This document shows, one piece after another, positions 41,815 to 52,983 of a DNA stretch of 64,000 nt. Made by a program: the position numbers and the translations under genes. Below the pieces are notes generated by a model that was given only the letters and a program-made list of their open reading frames with translations, searched no databases and was not told where the DNA came from. The DNA is from an uncultured Flavobacteriaceae bacterium (GTDB lineage: Bacteria > Bacteroidota > Bacteroidia > Flavobacteriales > Flavobacteriaceae): NCBI GenBank assembly GCA_938088195.1, contig CALKEO010000037.1:1-64000 (forward strand), in the 5' to 3' direction. Position 1 is the stretch's first letter. Each line of letters starts with the position of its first letter.

Positions 41815-42578
41815 TGAAAATTTTCTCCTATAATGTTAATGGAATAAGAGCCGCTGTTAAAAAAGGTTTTGTAGATTGGTTAAATGAAAATAATCCTGAC
41901 ATTATATGTCTTCAAGAAATTAAAGCCAATAAGGATCAGTTAGATTTAAAATTATTCGAAAAAATAGGTTATAAATATAATTATTGGTTTTCAGCTCAAA
42001 AAAAAGGGTACAGTGGCGTGGCTATACTTTCAAAACAAAGACCTATTAATGTAAATTATGGGACTGGAATTGAACATATGGACTTTGAGGGCAGAAATTT
42101 AAGAATAGACTTTGAAAAATTTTCAGTAATGAGTTTGTACTTGCCTTCAGGAACTAACATTAAAAGACTTGGTTATAAATTTAAGTATATGGAAGAATTT
42201 CATAATTATATTATGGAATTAAAAAAATCATATCCTAATTTAATAATTTGCGGGGACTATAATATATGTCATGAATCTATAGATATTCATGATCCAATTA
42301 GAAATGCTAAAGTTTCAGGTTTTTTACCTGAGGAAAGACTATGGATAACTAATTTCATTAAATCAGGATTTGTAGATTCTTTTAGATATTTAAATCCAGA
42401 TCCTAATCAGTATAGTTGGTGGAGTTACAGAGCAAATTCTAGGTCAAACAATAAGGGCTGGAGGATTGATTACAACATGGTTAGCAGTACCTTAAAGTCT
42501 AAAATTAAGTCTTCTTACATACTTAATCAGGCTTTTCATTCAGATCATTGCCCAATCGCTGTAGAATTAAAAATATAA
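41814..42578 (+). CDS. xth: Exodeoxyribonuclease III
   Basis: YNVNGIRAA, CLQEIKA, GDYNICH, SDHCPIAVEL. Confidence 0.95.
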   Translation: MKIFSYNVNGIRAAVKKGFVDWLNENNPDIICLQEIKANKDQLDLKLFEKIGYKYNYWFSAQKKGYSGVAILSKQRPINVNYGTGIEHMDFEGRNLRIDFEKFSVMSLYLPSGTNIKRLGYKFKYMEEFHNYIMELKKSYPNLIICGDYNICHESIDIHDPIRNAKVSGFLPEERLWITNFIKSGFVDSFRYLNPDPNQYSWWSYRANSRSNNKGWRIDYNMVSSTLKSKIKSSYILNQAFHSDHCPIAVELKI

Positions 42579-42581
42579 AAT

Positions 42582-43616
42582 ATGAAATACACTTATTTGC
42601 CAAATACAAAAATTAAAGTTAGTAAGATTTGTTTGGGAACAATGACATATGGCAATCAAAATAGCATAAAGGAATCAGAGGAACAAATGGATTATGCTTT
42701 AGAAAATGGTGTTAATTTTTTTGATACTGCAGAACTTTATCCCGTACCTGCTAGTGCTGAAAGGTATGCAGATACTGAAAAAATTATTGGTGCTTGGATG
42801 AAAAAAAAATCTAGTAGAGACAAAATCATTCTTGCTACAAAGATTGCAGGTCCCGGCGACTATACTAAACATATTCGAACTACTGGTTTCAGTGAAAAAT
42901 CGTTATTTGAAGCTGTTGATGGCAGTTTAAAAAGGCTTAAAACCGATTACATTGACTTATATCAACTTCACTGGCCAGAAAGATTAACCAATACCTTTGG
43001 GCAAAGAGGATACAAATTTAATAAAGATGAAAAATGGGAAGATAATTTTGAAGAGGTTTTAAATTCATTAAAAAAATTAATTGATTTAGGTAAAATTAGG
43101 AACATAGGATTATCAAATGAAAATCCATGGGGCCTAATGAAATTTTTAGAGTTATCTAATAAAAATTTACCTAAAATGATTACAATACAAAATCCTTACT
43201 CTTTATTGAACAGACTTTTTGAAGTAGGGAACGCAGAAATTTGCTTGAGAGAAAACACAGGACTTCTTGCTTATTCACCGCTAGGTTTTGGAGTATTAAG
43301 CGGGAAATATTTAAATGGAAAAATTCCAGAGGACAGCAGACTTAAACTTTTCCCAAACTTAAGTAGATTTGCTGGACAGCAATCAATGAAGGCAACTGAA
43401 AAGTACATGAAAATTTCTCAAGAATATGGCATTTCATTGACTCACATTTCTTTGGCTTTTGTTAATTCTCGTCCATTTGTAACAAGTAATATTATTGGAG
43501 CTTCAAAGCTTGAACAATTAAAAGAGAATATCGGTAGTATAAATGTAAATTTAAGTAAAGAGATTTTAGACGAAATTGAAAAAATTCATTCTTTAATACC
43601 TAACCCTGCTCCTTAA
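42582..43616 (+). CDS. Aldo/keto reductase
   Basis: FFDTAELYP, KIIGAW, RLKTDYIDLYQLHWPE, IRNIGLSNE. Confidence 0.95.
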   Translation: MKYTYLPNTKIKVSKICLGTMTYGNQNSIKESEEQMDYALENGVNFFDTAELYPVPASAERYADTEKIIGAWMKKKSSRDKIILATKIAGPGDYTKHIRTTGFSEKSLFEAVDGSLKRLKTDYIDLYQLHWPERLTNTFGQRGYKFNKDEKWEDNFEEVLNSLKKLIDLGKIRNIGLSNENPWGLMKFLELSNKNLPKMITIQNPYSLLNRLFEVGNAEICLRENTGLLAYSPLGFGVLSGKYLNGKIPEDSRLKLFPNLSRFAGQQSMKATEKYMKISQEYGISLTHISLAFVNSRPFVTSNIIGASKLEQLKENIGSINVNLSKEILDEIEKIHSLIPNPAP

Positions 43617-44964
43617 ATAAATTTTTAATCACCTCTTCAATTTTAGAGTATTGTAGAATTTTAATGTTTTTGGGATTTTTAGAAATTTTTGTTGCAGAAC
43701 TTGCTATTAAAAATTTAAATCCAAGTTTTTCTGCTTCATTTATCCTTTGATCGATTTTTGAAATATTTCTAAGCTCACCTGATAAACCAACCTCTGCTGC
43801 AAAACAAATTCCTTTTGGAATTGGGATATTAATATTACTTGATAATATTGCTGCAACTACAGCTAAATCTATTGCAGGATCTTCAATTTTTATTCCTCCC
43901 GTTATATTTAAAAATACATCTTTTGTTCCTAAATTAAAGCCAGCTTTCTTTTCCAGAACAGCTAAAAGCATGTTGAGTCTTTTTGAATTAAATCCAGTTG
44001 TACTTCTTTGTGGGGTTCCATAAACAGCTGTACTTACCAAGGCTTGAATTTCGATCATTATTGGTCTAATTCCCTCAATTGTTGCAGAAATAGCATTTCC
44101 ACTTAAAGGATCTTTATTGTTTGAGATCAGTAACTCACTAGGATTATTAACTTGTTTTAATCCATCGTTTAACATTTCATAAATTCCTATTTCTGCTGTT
44201 GATCCAAATCTATTTTTCTTAGATCTTAAAATTCTATAAATATGATTTCTATCTCCTTCAAATTGTAAAACAACATCAACCATATGTTCTAAAATTTTTG
44301 GTCCAGCAATACCACCGTCCTTAGTAATGTGACCAACAATAACAAAAGGAAGGTTAGTTTTTTTAGCATATTTTAAGAAATGTGATGTAGATTCTTTAAT
44401 TTGCGAAACACTTCCGGGGCTATTGTCAATCGAATCAGTTTGCAGAGTTTGAACAGAGTCTACAATAACTATTTCAGGGTTTATTAAGTTAATTTCAGTA
44501 ATAATTTTTTCAACATTTGTTTCATTCAATATGAAACATAATTCTGAGTTAGAATTAATTCTATCTGCTCTTCGCTTAATTTGTTGTTGACTTTCTTCTC
44601 CAGTCACATATAAAACTTTAATATTTAATAGCAGAGATATTTGTAATAATAATGTGGACTTTCCAATGCCAGGCTCTCCACCAATTAGCACTAAGGATCC
44701 AGGGACTATCCCTCCACCTAAAACTCTATTGAGCTCTGAATCTTTTAAATCAATTCTTGGATTATTTGATGTGTCAATATCATTTATTTTAATAGGTTTT
44801 GATGAAGACTGGCTCTTAGTTAATCCGATGGAAACTGTTTTTGGATTTTGCACAACTTCCTCAACTAATGAGTTCCATTCTTTACAAGCACTACATTGTC
44901 CAAGCCATTTAGGATATTTAGCTCCACAGTTTTGACAAAAAAAGGCCGTTTTAAGTTTAGACAT
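43600..44964 (-). CDS. radA: DNA repair protein RadA
   Basis: C4 zinc finger FCQNCGAKYPKWLGQCSACKEW, GGEPGIGKSTLLLQ, KKNRFG. Confidence 0.97.
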   Translation of the reverse strand: MSKLKTAFFCQNCGAKYPKWLGQCSACKEWNSLVEEVVQNPKTVSIGLTKSQSSSKPIKINDIDTSNNPRIDLKDSELNRVLGGGIVPGSLVLIGGEPGIGKSTLLLQISLLLNIKVLYVTGEESQQQIKRRADRINSNSELCFILNETNVEKIITEINLINPEIVIVDSVQTLQTDSIDNSPGSVSQIKESTSHFLKYAKKTNLPFVIVGHITKDGGIAGPKILEHMVDVVLQFEGDRNHIYRILRSKKNRFGSTAEIGIYEMLNDGLKQVNNPSELLISNNKDPLSGNAISATIEGIRPIMIEIQALVSTAVYGTPQRSTTGFNSKRLNMLLAVLEKKAGFNLGTKDVFLNITGGIKIEDPAIDLAVVAAILSSNINIPIPKGICFAAEVGLSGELRNISKIDQRINEAEKLGFKFLIASSATKISKNPKNIKILQYSKIEEVIKNLFKEQG

Positions 44965-44970
44965 CTATAA

Positions 44971-45921
44971 TTAAATCTTTGTAAGGGTTTTTTTATTTAA
45001 GATAGGTAAAAAAACAAAAGATAAAGAACCAAAAAAAACTATCATTAATGTTTGTGATGTCCACACAATCCAACCAAATGCAATGGAAGCTTCATAAGAA
45101 ACTTCGTATTGATTTAAAATAGCTGCAATAGCCAAGGGATAAGCCCCGATACCACCATTTGTGAGTGACATTGCAATTGCACCCGCCACAAATGCAACAA
45201 AAAGAGGTTCAAACCCCAAATTGTATGTTTCAGGAATACTAAATTTAACAATATAAAACATAAAAAAATAAGAGAACCAAATAAAAATTGTATGACTAAA
45301 AAATAAAATTTTATTTCCCATTTTAGATATGGAAAAAACCCCTTTTTTGAGTCCATTTAAAAATTTAAAAATATTTTTGAAAAGACCTTTTTTTTCAATA
45401 GTCTTAAAAATAAATAAATAAAATAAAGCAAAAAGTAGTATGTAAAATAAAAAATAAAAATTCAGTGAAAATTTTGGTATTTCAATTTTTGTAGAAATTA
45501 ATAGCCCTGTAAAAATAAAACTCAATAAAATTAAAACGTCAAAAATTCTTTCGGTAATAATAGTTCCAAACCCCTTTTCAAACGGAATTTTTTCATAATA
45601 ACGCATGACGGAGGCTCTTAAAACTTCTCCAGATCTAGGGATTCCTAGGTTGGAAAAAAAACAAGCGAATACAGACATTATTGAATTCAATGTGCCAGGA
45701 TGATAGCCTAATGGTATTAGTAAATATTTCCAACGAAAAGCTCTTGATAAATGACTTAAAATTCCAAAAAAAATTGAAAGTAAAACAAATTTATAGTCTG
45801 CTTTTGAAATGGAATTTAATACACTAATTCTATTTTCCGGTGAGGTGTTTTCATATGAGTAATAAACAAGAAGTAAGCCAATTAATAAGGGTAATATTTT
45901 TTTTAAAGAATTTCTACCCAT
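44971..45921 (-). CDS. Lysylphosphatidylglycerol synthase TM-region family protein (YbhN-like)
   Basis: Polytopic membrane protein with RAFRWKYLL, GIPRSGEVLRASVM, TNGGIGAYP. Confidence 0.88.
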   Translation of the reverse strand: MGRNSLKKILPLLIGLLLVYYSYENTSPENRISVLNSISKADYKFVLLSIFFGILSHLSRAFRWKYLLIPLGYHPGTLNSIMSVFACFFSNLGIPRSGEVLRASVMRYYEKIPFEKGFGTIITERIFDVLILLSFIFTGLLISTKIEIPKFSLNFYFLFYILLFALFYLFIFKTIEKKGLFKNIFKFLNGLKKGVFSISKMGNKILFFSHTIFIWFSYFFMFYIVKFSIPETYNLGFEPLFVAFVAGAIAMSLTNGGIGAYPLAIAAILNQYEVSYEASIAFGWIVWTSQTLMIVFFGSLSFVFLPILNKKTLTKI

Positions 45922-45923
45922 TC

Positions 45924-46271
45924 TTAATTAAGAAAGTTGTTTTCATTTGGAAAAATTAAAGTTGGATTAAATTTTTCAGCTTCTGAAATACTCATTCTTG
46001 CGTAACTAATAATAATTATTTTATCACCCTTTTGAACCTTTCTTGCAGCAGGGCCATTAAGTGTAACTTCTCCACTATTTTGTTTTCCTTTAATCACATA
46101 TGTTTCTAATCTTTCTCCATTATTAATATTAACTATTTGAACCTTTTCACCAATAATAAGATTTGAGGCTTTAATTAAACTTTCGTCTATAGTAATACTA
46201 CCAATATAATTTAAGTCACAACTTGTAACAGTAGCTTTATGGATTTTTGATTTTAACACTTCAATTTGCAT
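45924..46271 (-). CDS. panD: Aspartate 1-decarboxylase
   Basis: [21 protein letters not shown] (Gly-Ser self-processing site), [12 protein letters not shown]. Confidence 0.96.
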   Translation of the reverse strand: MQIEVLKSKIHKATVTSCDLNYIGSITIDESLIKASNLIIGEKVQIVNINNGERLETYVIKGKQNSGEVTLNGPAARKVQKGDKIIIISYARMSISEAEKFNPTLIFPNENNFLN

Positions 46272-46285
46272 TGAGCAAATATAAA

Positions 46286-47134
46286 TTAATTCAATAAAAT
46301 GTTGTCAATTAATCTTATATCATTTACCCTAACACAGATAAATGCCCTATATGTATTTTTAGGATTTATTTCACTTTGAATTTTTAGAGTGCTAGCATCA
46401 GCTATTTCTAAGTATTCTAGCTGAAAATTTTTCTTTTTATTTATGTTGTTTTTAATTTCTTTTTTAGTTGAAATTAAATTTGATGTATTAAAATTATTTT
46501 TTAATTGGATTAAGCTTTTGTAAATAATATATGAATCGTTTCTTTCACTATTGCTCAGGAAATTATTTCTCGAACTAAGAGCCAGCCCGTTTTTTTCTCT
46601 TACAGTAGGGCAAATATTCAAGTTAACATTAATTTTTTCTAAAGAAATCAGTTTTTTGATTATTTGGGTTTGTTGATAGTCTTTTTCCCCAAAATAAACA
46701 TTGTTAGGCTTGAATAAACTTAACAATTTTGATACAATAGTCGCAACCCCGCTAAAATGATTTTTTCTAAATCTACCCTCTAATTCATTTTCAATGGTTT
46801 TAAAATCGTATTTTTTTATTTTTGGATTTTCACCATAAATTTCAAATTCATTTGGACTAAATATTTCAATACTTTTAGAGATTTTTTTAATCAAGAGTTC
46901 ATCATTTTTTAAATTTTTAGGGTAATTAATTAAATCATTAGAGTTATTAAATTGAGTTGGATTTATAAAGATGCTTACCCAAACCACATCATTTTCATTA
47001 AAAGCTTTTTCGATTAAGGAAAGATGACCTCTGTGTAAAGCTCCCATAGTTGGCACTAATCCAATACGTTGTTTTTTAAAAATAGATTGAGATATTTTAT
47101 TTTCAACATTAATTTTTTTAAAATATGTAGGCAT
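46286..47134 (-). CDS. panC: Pantothenate synthetase
   Basis: [34 protein letters not shown]. Confidence 0.96.
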   Translation of the reverse strand: MPTYFKKINVENKISQSIFKKQRIGLVPTMGALHRGHLSLIEKAFNENDVVWVSIFINPTQFNNSNDLINYPKNLKNDELLIKKISKSIEIFSPNEFEIYGENPKIKKYDFKTIENELEGRFRKNHFSGVATIVSKLLSLFKPNNVYFGEKDYQQTQIIKKLISLEKINVNLNICPTVREKNGLALSSRNNFLSNSERNDSYIIYKSLIQLKNNFNTSNLISTKKEIKNNINKKKNFQLEYLEIADASTLKIQSEINPKNTYRAFICVRVNDIRLIDNILLN

Positions 47135-47187
47135 TTAATAAAATTTTAACACGCTATGTTTCATGTATTTTAGACTAAATCTAACAT

Positions 47188-47203
47188 TATTTTTGTAATT
47201 TTG
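47188..47203 (+). promoter_or_regulatory. Two adjacent -7 boxes (TATTTTTG 47188-47195, TAATTTTG 47196-47203)
   Basis: Tandem TAnnTTTG matches upstream of ATG 47240. Confidence 0.45.
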
Positions 47204-47239
47204 CATTCTTTAATAATTGGGTTTAAAAGAAAAGATTTT

Positions 47240-48049
47240 ATGAATGGAAAAAAAGTACTTTTCGTCTCTTCTGAAGTTATACCATACCTTCCTAATAATG
47301 ATATTTCGTCTTTGACATATAATTTACCGAAAATGGTTAATGCAAACGGTGGTCAAACTAGAATTTTTATTCCAAAATATGGAATAATCAACGAAAGACG
47401 TCATCAACTACACGAAGTTATTAGACTTTCTGGAATGAATTTAATTATTGATGATATTGATATGCCTTTAATAATTAAGGTAGCTTCTATCCCAAAAGAA
47501 AGAATGCAAGTTTATTTTATTGATAATGATGAATATTTCAAAAAAAGAGGAGTTAATGTAGATGAAAAGAAAAAGCTTTACAAAGACAATGATGAAAGAG
47601 CTATCTTTTTTGCAAAAGGTGTTGTAGAAACAATAAAAAAACTCAATTGGTCACCAGATATTATTCATGTGCATGGATGGATAGCATCTATTTTGCCACT
47701 GTATTTAAAAGAGTATTACAAAGATGACCCAATATTCACAAATTCTAAAGTAGTTGTTTCAGTTTATGGCAATGAAATTAGTGGAAGCTTAAACCCTAAA
47801 ATGGTTAGTAAGATAAAATTTGATGAAATAGAAAGCGATACTTTAAGCGTCCTAGAAAAGCCCACTTATTTAGATTTATTTAAAAATGCAGTTCTCAACT
47901 CTGACGGAGTAGTCATCGCGTCTGATCAAACAGATCCATCTATTGTTGAACTTGCAAATGCCCAAAACAAACCAGTTTTAAAATGTGGTTTTAAAGAAGG
48001 ATTCAAAAAAGAGTACCTTGAATTTTATTCTTCAAAAATTCTAAGTTAA
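47240..48049 (+). CDS. Glycogen/starch-synthase catalytic-domain protein (N-terminal GT5-like domain only)
   Basis: MNGKKVLFVSSEVIPYLP, HVHGWIASILPLYLK; the ORF-track TTG start at 47201 lies within/next to promoter boxes. Confidence 0.85.
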   Translation: MNGKKVLFVSSEVIPYLPNNDISSLTYNLPKMVNANGGQTRIFIPKYGIINERRHQLHEVIRLSGMNLIIDDIDMPLIIKVASIPKERMQVYFIDNDEYFKKRGVNVDEKKKLYKDNDERAIFFAKGVVETIKKLNWSPDIIHVHGWIASILPLYLKEYYKDDPIFTNSKVVVSVYGNEISGSLNPKMVSKIKFDEIESDTLSVLEKPTYLDLFKNAVLNSDGVVIASDQTDPSIVELANAQNKPVLKCGFKEGFKKEYLEFYSSKILS

Positions 48050-48056
48050 TAATTTG

Positions 48057-49865
48057 ATGAAATACTTTATAAAACTAATAGTTATACTTTTTATGTCATC
48101 TTGTAATAAAGATTACAATACTATAGGTACTAATTTGATTACGAATAAACCATTTGATACAAATATTGAAGAAATTCCTCTTTTTGTAAAAATGAAAAAA
48201 ATTCCCCCTTATGCTTTAAATCAAATTCAAACTTTTCAGTTGGGTACGTATAATGACAACATTTTTGGAAAATCTGAAGTTACTTTTCTATCACAGTTAA
48301 CTATGGAAAGCGTTTCTCCTGTGTTTGGAATTTTTAATCAAGATGATGAAATTAACGGAGTGGATGATAATATTGCAGCAATCCCCGAAGAAGAAACATT
48401 AAAAGATGTTTTTTTGGATATCCCTTTTTTCACAAATGTTGATGATGATGATAATGATGGAGTTATAAATTTATATGATATTGATAGCAACGACCCTGAA
48501 AGTGATAGTGATGGCGATGGATTATCAGATATTTACGAGACTCAAATGGGCCAAAATCCTTTAAATCCTGACACTGATGGTGATGGAATTTTAGATTCTG
48601 ATGATGATGATTCGGTAAACCCTGATGCTGGCACTACTATTTACGAGTTAGATTCTCTAATGGGAAATTCTAATGCTAAATTCAAACTAAAGGTAAGTGA
48701 GCTTGACTATTATCTAAGAGTTTTCGACCCAGCTTCAAATTTTGAACAATTTCAACAATATTATTCAAATAACGAAATCCCATCTAGTTTTTCTGGGACA
48801 GTATTGTTTGATGATGAGATAGAAATTAATTCAAAAGAGCTTGTCTTTTACAATGAGGATGATCCAGACACAACAGACCAAGATGAATCGGAAACTGTTA
48901 AAGAAAGGCTATCTCCTAGAATAAGAGTTTCTTTGGATAAAGGTTTTTTTCAAAAAAAAATTATAGACAATGAGGGTTCTTCAAATTTGGAAAGTAACGA
49001 AAATTTAAAATTATTTTTAAAAGGGCTAGTTATCAAAGCTTATGATTTTTCTGATCCTTTAATGATGATTCTAAATTTTAATGAAGCAGAAGTTAGACTA
49101 GTTTATGATTACAAAAAATATAATAAGAATGGTACGGATGATGATACGGATGATGACGTAATTGATGATGTAGAATCTAATTATTCATTAAAAATGAATG
49201 GGTATAAATTAAATTCTGTTAAGAATGAGCCATATCCTGCAGCAATATATAACGCCATTTATGATACAATTACTAACCCAAAGTCAGTTTATTTGAAAGG
49301 AGGTGCTGGAGTTATGGCAGAGATTGAACTTTTTAAAGATAGCGAAGGTATTGACGTTTTAGACAAAATAAAGTCAAAACAATGGTTAATTAATGAAGCT
49401 AATTTAACATTACATATTGATAAAGAAATGCTTTCTTCTAGCGGAGGGATTATTGAACCATCTAGACTCTATTTATTTGATTTAAAAAGTCAAGCACCTT
49501 TAATTGATTACTTCATTGATAATTCAACTGGAAACAATAAAAATAATGATAAGATTTTTCATGGAGGTTTAATTGAACTAGACGATGATAAAAATGGATT
49601 AATGTATAAAATTAGAATTAGTGAACATATTAAAAATATCATTAGAAAAGATTCTACAAACTTAAAATTAGGCCTAGTCGTTAGTTCAGACATATCAAAT
49701 TCAATGAACACTGCAGTATTAGAATCTGAAACTATGAGTTTTACACCACTATCCTCAGCTATTAATCCCTTAGGGACAGTACTTATTGGCCCAAGTCCTA
49801 GCGCAGAAAATTATGATAAACGAATGAGATTGAATTTATATTATACAGAAATTAATAACGATTAG
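48057..49865 (+). CDS. DUF4270-type lipoprotein with inserted thrombospondin type-3-like Ca-binding repeats
   Basis: Lipobox MSSCNKDYNTIG; insert DDDDNDGVINLYDIDSNDPESDSDGDGLSDIYE...DTDGDGILDSDDDD. Confidence 0.82.
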   Translation: MKYFIKLIVILFMSSCNKDYNTIGTNLITNKPFDTNIEEIPLFVKMKKIPPYALNQIQTFQLGTYNDNIFGKSEVTFLSQLTMESVSPVFGIFNQDDEINGVDDNIAAIPEEETLKDVFLDIPFFTNVDDDDNDGVINLYDIDSNDPESDSDGDGLSDIYETQMGQNPLNPDTDGDGILDSDDDDSVNPDAGTTIYELDSLMGNSNAKFKLKVSELDYYLRVFDPASNFEQFQQYYSNNEIPSSFSGTVLFDDEIEINSKELVFYNEDDPDTTDQDESETVKERLSPRIRVSLDKGFFQKKIIDNEGSSNLESNENLKLFLKGLVIKAYDFSDPLMMILNFNEAEVRLVYDYKKYNKNGTDDDTDDDVIDDVESNYSLKMNGYKLNSVKNEPYPAAIYNAIYDTITNPKSVYLKGGAGVMAEIELFKDSEGIDVLDKIKSKQWLINEANLTLHIDKEMLSSSGGIIEPSRLYLFDLKSQAPLIDYFIDNSTGNNKNNDKIFHGGLIELDDDKNGLMYKIRISEHIKNIIRKDSTNLKLGLVVSSDISNSMNTAVLESETMSFTPLSSAINPLGTVLIGPSPSAENYDKRMRLNLYYTEINND

Positions 49866-50006
49866 AATTTCTTTTTTATAAAATTGATATTGATAATCTT
49901 GGAAATGGAATTATAACTATTCTATTTAATGTATTGATTAAACAAATTTTTAATTTCTCTCTTTTCCATGAGTTAACTGTAAAAATAATACAGAGTTCAT
50001 TTATTA

Positions 50007-51452
50007 TTATAATTTTTTTCTAAGTCTAGCGACTGGACAGCCAATCATTTCTCTGTATTTTGCAACTGTTCTCCTTGCTATTGGATATCCTTTAAGGTTT
50101 ATTAATTTGGTAAGTTGTTCATCGGTCAGTGGTTTGGACTTATTTTCACTTTCAATAATAATTTTTAATTCTTTTTTAATTTCTATAGTTGACACTTCAA
50201 CTCCTTCATCATTAACTATTCCCTCAGAAAAAAAAGATTTTATCAACTTAGTTCCGTATGGACAATCGACATATTTACTATTAGCAACTCTAGAAACAGT
50301 AGAAATATCCATTTGAATTTTTTCTGCAATATCTTTTAGAATCATTGGCTTTAATTTACTCTCATCCCCTGAAAGAAAGTATTCTTGTTGAAAAGTCATT
50401 ATAGCATTCATTGTCAATAATAACGTTTGATTTCTTTGATTTATAGCGTCAATAAACCATTTAGCAGCATCTAGTTTTTGTTTTATAAATATTACAGCAT
50501 CTTTTTGAGATTTAGATACTTTGTTAGTCTCTTTATAGCCACTAAGCATGTTTTTATATTCGTTTGAAACATGAAGTTCTGGGGCATTTCTTGAATTTAA
50601 AGTTAGGTTTAATTTATTTTCAATAATTTCGACTTTGAAGTCAGGGATTATACTAGAATTTATTTTAGTTGTTTCTGAAAATGCAGCTCCTGGTTTTGGA
50701 TTTAATTTCTCAATTTCCTTGATTGCTTTTTTTAAAATTTCTTCATTGATATTAAGTTTTAAAATAATCTTTTTGTAATGTTTTTTAATAAACATATCAA
50801 AATTGTTATCAATAATTCTAATTGCTGTGTCAACACTTTGAGAAGATTTTTTTCTTTTTAATTGAATAGAAAGACATTCTTGTAAATTTCTTGCACCAAC
50901 ACCTGGGGGATCAAGTAAATGAATAGTTTGAAGTATTCTCTCCACGGACTTTTTATCAGAGTAAATACCCAGCGTAAATGCTAAATCATCTACAATATCC
51001 ATAAGATCCCTTCTTATATAACCTGTGTGATCAATACTTCCAACTAAAAAATAAGCTATTTCAAGATCGGAGTCATTAAAAGTAAATGTTTGAAGTTGAG
51101 TTTTAACAAATTCATTAAAACTCACGCCGGAAACAAAAGGAATGTCTTTTTGTTCATCATCTGCACTATAATTATTAGATTTTAACTTGTAATCGGGAAT
51201 ATCGTCATCGCTTAAGTAATCTTCAACATTAATCTCTTCCTCAAATTCTTTTTCATCTTTAAAATCCTCTGAATCTTCTTGTAATATATTTTCTTCATTT
51301 TCTTTGCCAACTTCCAAAGCAGGGTTTTCTTCAATTTCTCTCGATAAACGTTGCTCAAGTTCTTGTACAGGAAGTTGGATCAATTTCATCAACTGAATTT
51401 GTTGAGGAGATAATTTTTGTGATAATTTTAATTGTAAACGTTGGTTAAGCAT
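50007..51452 (-). CDS. rpoN: RNA polymerase sigma-54 factor
   Basis: LSPQQIQLMKLIQLPVQELEQRLSREIEENPALE and C-terminal RpoN box ARRTVAKYRE. Confidence 0.97.
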   Translation of the reverse strand: MLNQRLQLKLSQKLSPQQIQLMKLIQLPVQELEQRLSREIEENPALEVGKENEENILQEDSEDFKDEKEFEEEINVEDYLSDDDIPDYKLKSNNYSADDEQKDIPFVSGVSFNEFVKTQLQTFTFNDSDLEIAYFLVGSIDHTGYIRRDLMDIVDDLAFTLGIYSDKKSVERILQTIHLLDPPGVGARNLQECLSIQLKRKKSSQSVDTAIRIIDNNFDMFIKKHYKKIILKLNINEEILKKAIKEIEKLNPKPGAAFSETTKINSSIIPDFKVEIIENKLNLTLNSRNAPELHVSNEYKNMLSGYKETNKVSKSQKDAVIFIKQKLDAAKWFIDAINQRNQTLLLTMNAIMTFQQEYFLSGDESKLKPMILKDIAEKIQMDISTVSRVANSKYVDCPYGTKLIKSFFSEGIVNDEGVEVSTIEIKKELKIIIESENKSKPLTDEQLTKLINLKGYPIARRTVAKYREMIGCPVARLRKKL

Positions 51453-51506
51453 TTAAAATTTTATTCAAATAAAAATACGAAAAACACTATTAAAGAAAAT
51501 AAAGAT

Positions 51507-52940
51507 TTAAAACTCTGCGCTTTTAGGTGTTCTAGGAAAAGGTATAACATCTCTAATATTTGACATTCCAGTAGCAAATAAAATTAATCTTTCAAGACCA
51601 AGACCAAAACCGCTGTGTTTGACTGTTCCATATTTTCTCAAGTCTAGGTACCACCAAAGTTCTTTTTCTTCAATATTTAAGTCTTTAATTCTAGATTTTA
51701 AAACATCTAGTCTTTCTTCACGCTGAGACCCTCCAACTATTTCACCAATTCCTGGAAATAAAATATCCATTGCTTTTACTGTCTTACCGTCTTCATTCAT
51801 TCTCATATAAAAAGCTTTAATTTTTGCAGGGTAATTGTAAATAATTACTGGTTTTTTGAAATGTTTTTCTACTAAAAAACGCTCATGTTCACTTTGGAGA
51901 TCTACACCCCACTCTAAAATAGGAAATTTGAATCTTTTCTTCTTATTTGGTTTAGAATTTTTTAATATCTCGAAAGCTTCAGAATAAGTTATTTTTTTAA
52001 AATCATTATTAACAACAAAATTTAATCGTTCAATTAAACTTAATTCATTTCTTTCAATCATTGGCTTAGATTTATCTTCATCTATTAGCCTTTGATTTAA
52101 AAAATCTAAATCTTCTTTACATTCATTAATAAGATCTTTAATAACAGATTTTATAAACTCCTCTGCTAATTTCATATTGTCATTTAAATCATAAAATGCC
52201 ATTTCAGGTTCAATCATCCAGAATTCTGCTAAATGTCTAGATGTGTTGGAATTTTCTGCTCTAAAAGTTGGCCCAAAAGTATAAACCTTTCCAAGACCCA
52301 TTGCTAAACTTTCTGCTTCAAGTTGACCAGAAACAGTGAGGTTTGTTTCTTTACCAAAAAAATCCTCGTTATAATTGACTTTTTGATCCTTGTCTAATGA
52401 TGACTTATTTATATCTAAAGTAGTTACTTTAAACATTTCCCCGGCACCTTCGGCATCGCTACCTGTAATAATAGGAGTATTTACATAAAAGAACCCTTTT
52501 TCTTTAAAATACTTATGAATAGCAAATGATAAATTTGACCTTATTCTCATAATTGAGCTAAAAGTGTTAGTTCTTACTCTTAAATGAGCATTATCCCTTA
52601 AAAATTCTAATGAGTGTTTTTTAGGCTGTATAGGATAAGAATCTACATCGCATTCACCTAAGATTTCTATTTTGGTTACTTTAATTTCTGTTTTTTGACC
52701 TTTACCTAAACTTTCTTTGAGTAAACCTTCAATTTTAATGGACGCACCAGTGTTGATTTTAGAAAGAATTTTTTCATCAGTATTTTCAAAATCAACTACA
52801 CATTGAATATTTTCTGAACACGAACCGTCGTTAAGGGAAATAAATCTATTTGCTCTGAAAGTTTTAACCCATCCTTTAATGAAAACCATTTGAGAATTAG
52901 CATTTTCTTTTAATAAACTTTTTACTGTGGGACTATTCAT
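51507..52940 (-). CDS. asnS: Asparagine-tRNA ligase
   Basis: OB-fold plus class II motifs; FRAENSNTSRHLAEFWMIEPE; GLGLERLILFATGMSNIRDVIPFPRTP. Confidence 0.97.
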   Translation of the reverse strand: MNSPTVKSLLKENANSQMVFIKGWVKTFRANRFISLNDGSCSENIQCVVDFENTDEKILSKINTGASIKIEGLLKESLGKGQKTEIKVTKIEILGECDVDSYPIQPKKHSLEFLRDNAHLRVRTNTFSSIMRIRSNLSFAIHKYFKEKGFFYVNTPIITGSDAEGAGEMFKVTTLDINKSSLDKDQKVNYNEDFFGKETNLTVSGQLEAESLAMGLGKVYTFGPTFRAENSNTSRHLAEFWMIEPEMAFYDLNDNMKLAEEFIKSVIKDLINECKEDLDFLNQRLIDEDKSKPMIERNELSLIERLNFVVNNDFKKITYSEAFEILKNSKPNKKKRFKFPILEWGVDLQSEHERFLVEKHFKKPVIIYNYPAKIKAFYMRMNEDGKTVKAMDILFPGIGEIVGGSQREERLDVLKSRIKDLNIEEKELWWYLDLRKYGTVKHSGFGLGLERLILFATGMSNIRDVIPFPRTPKSAEF

Positions 52941-52983
52941 GTTAGAACAAAGAATTAAAAATTAAATATAATGCTATTAAAAA

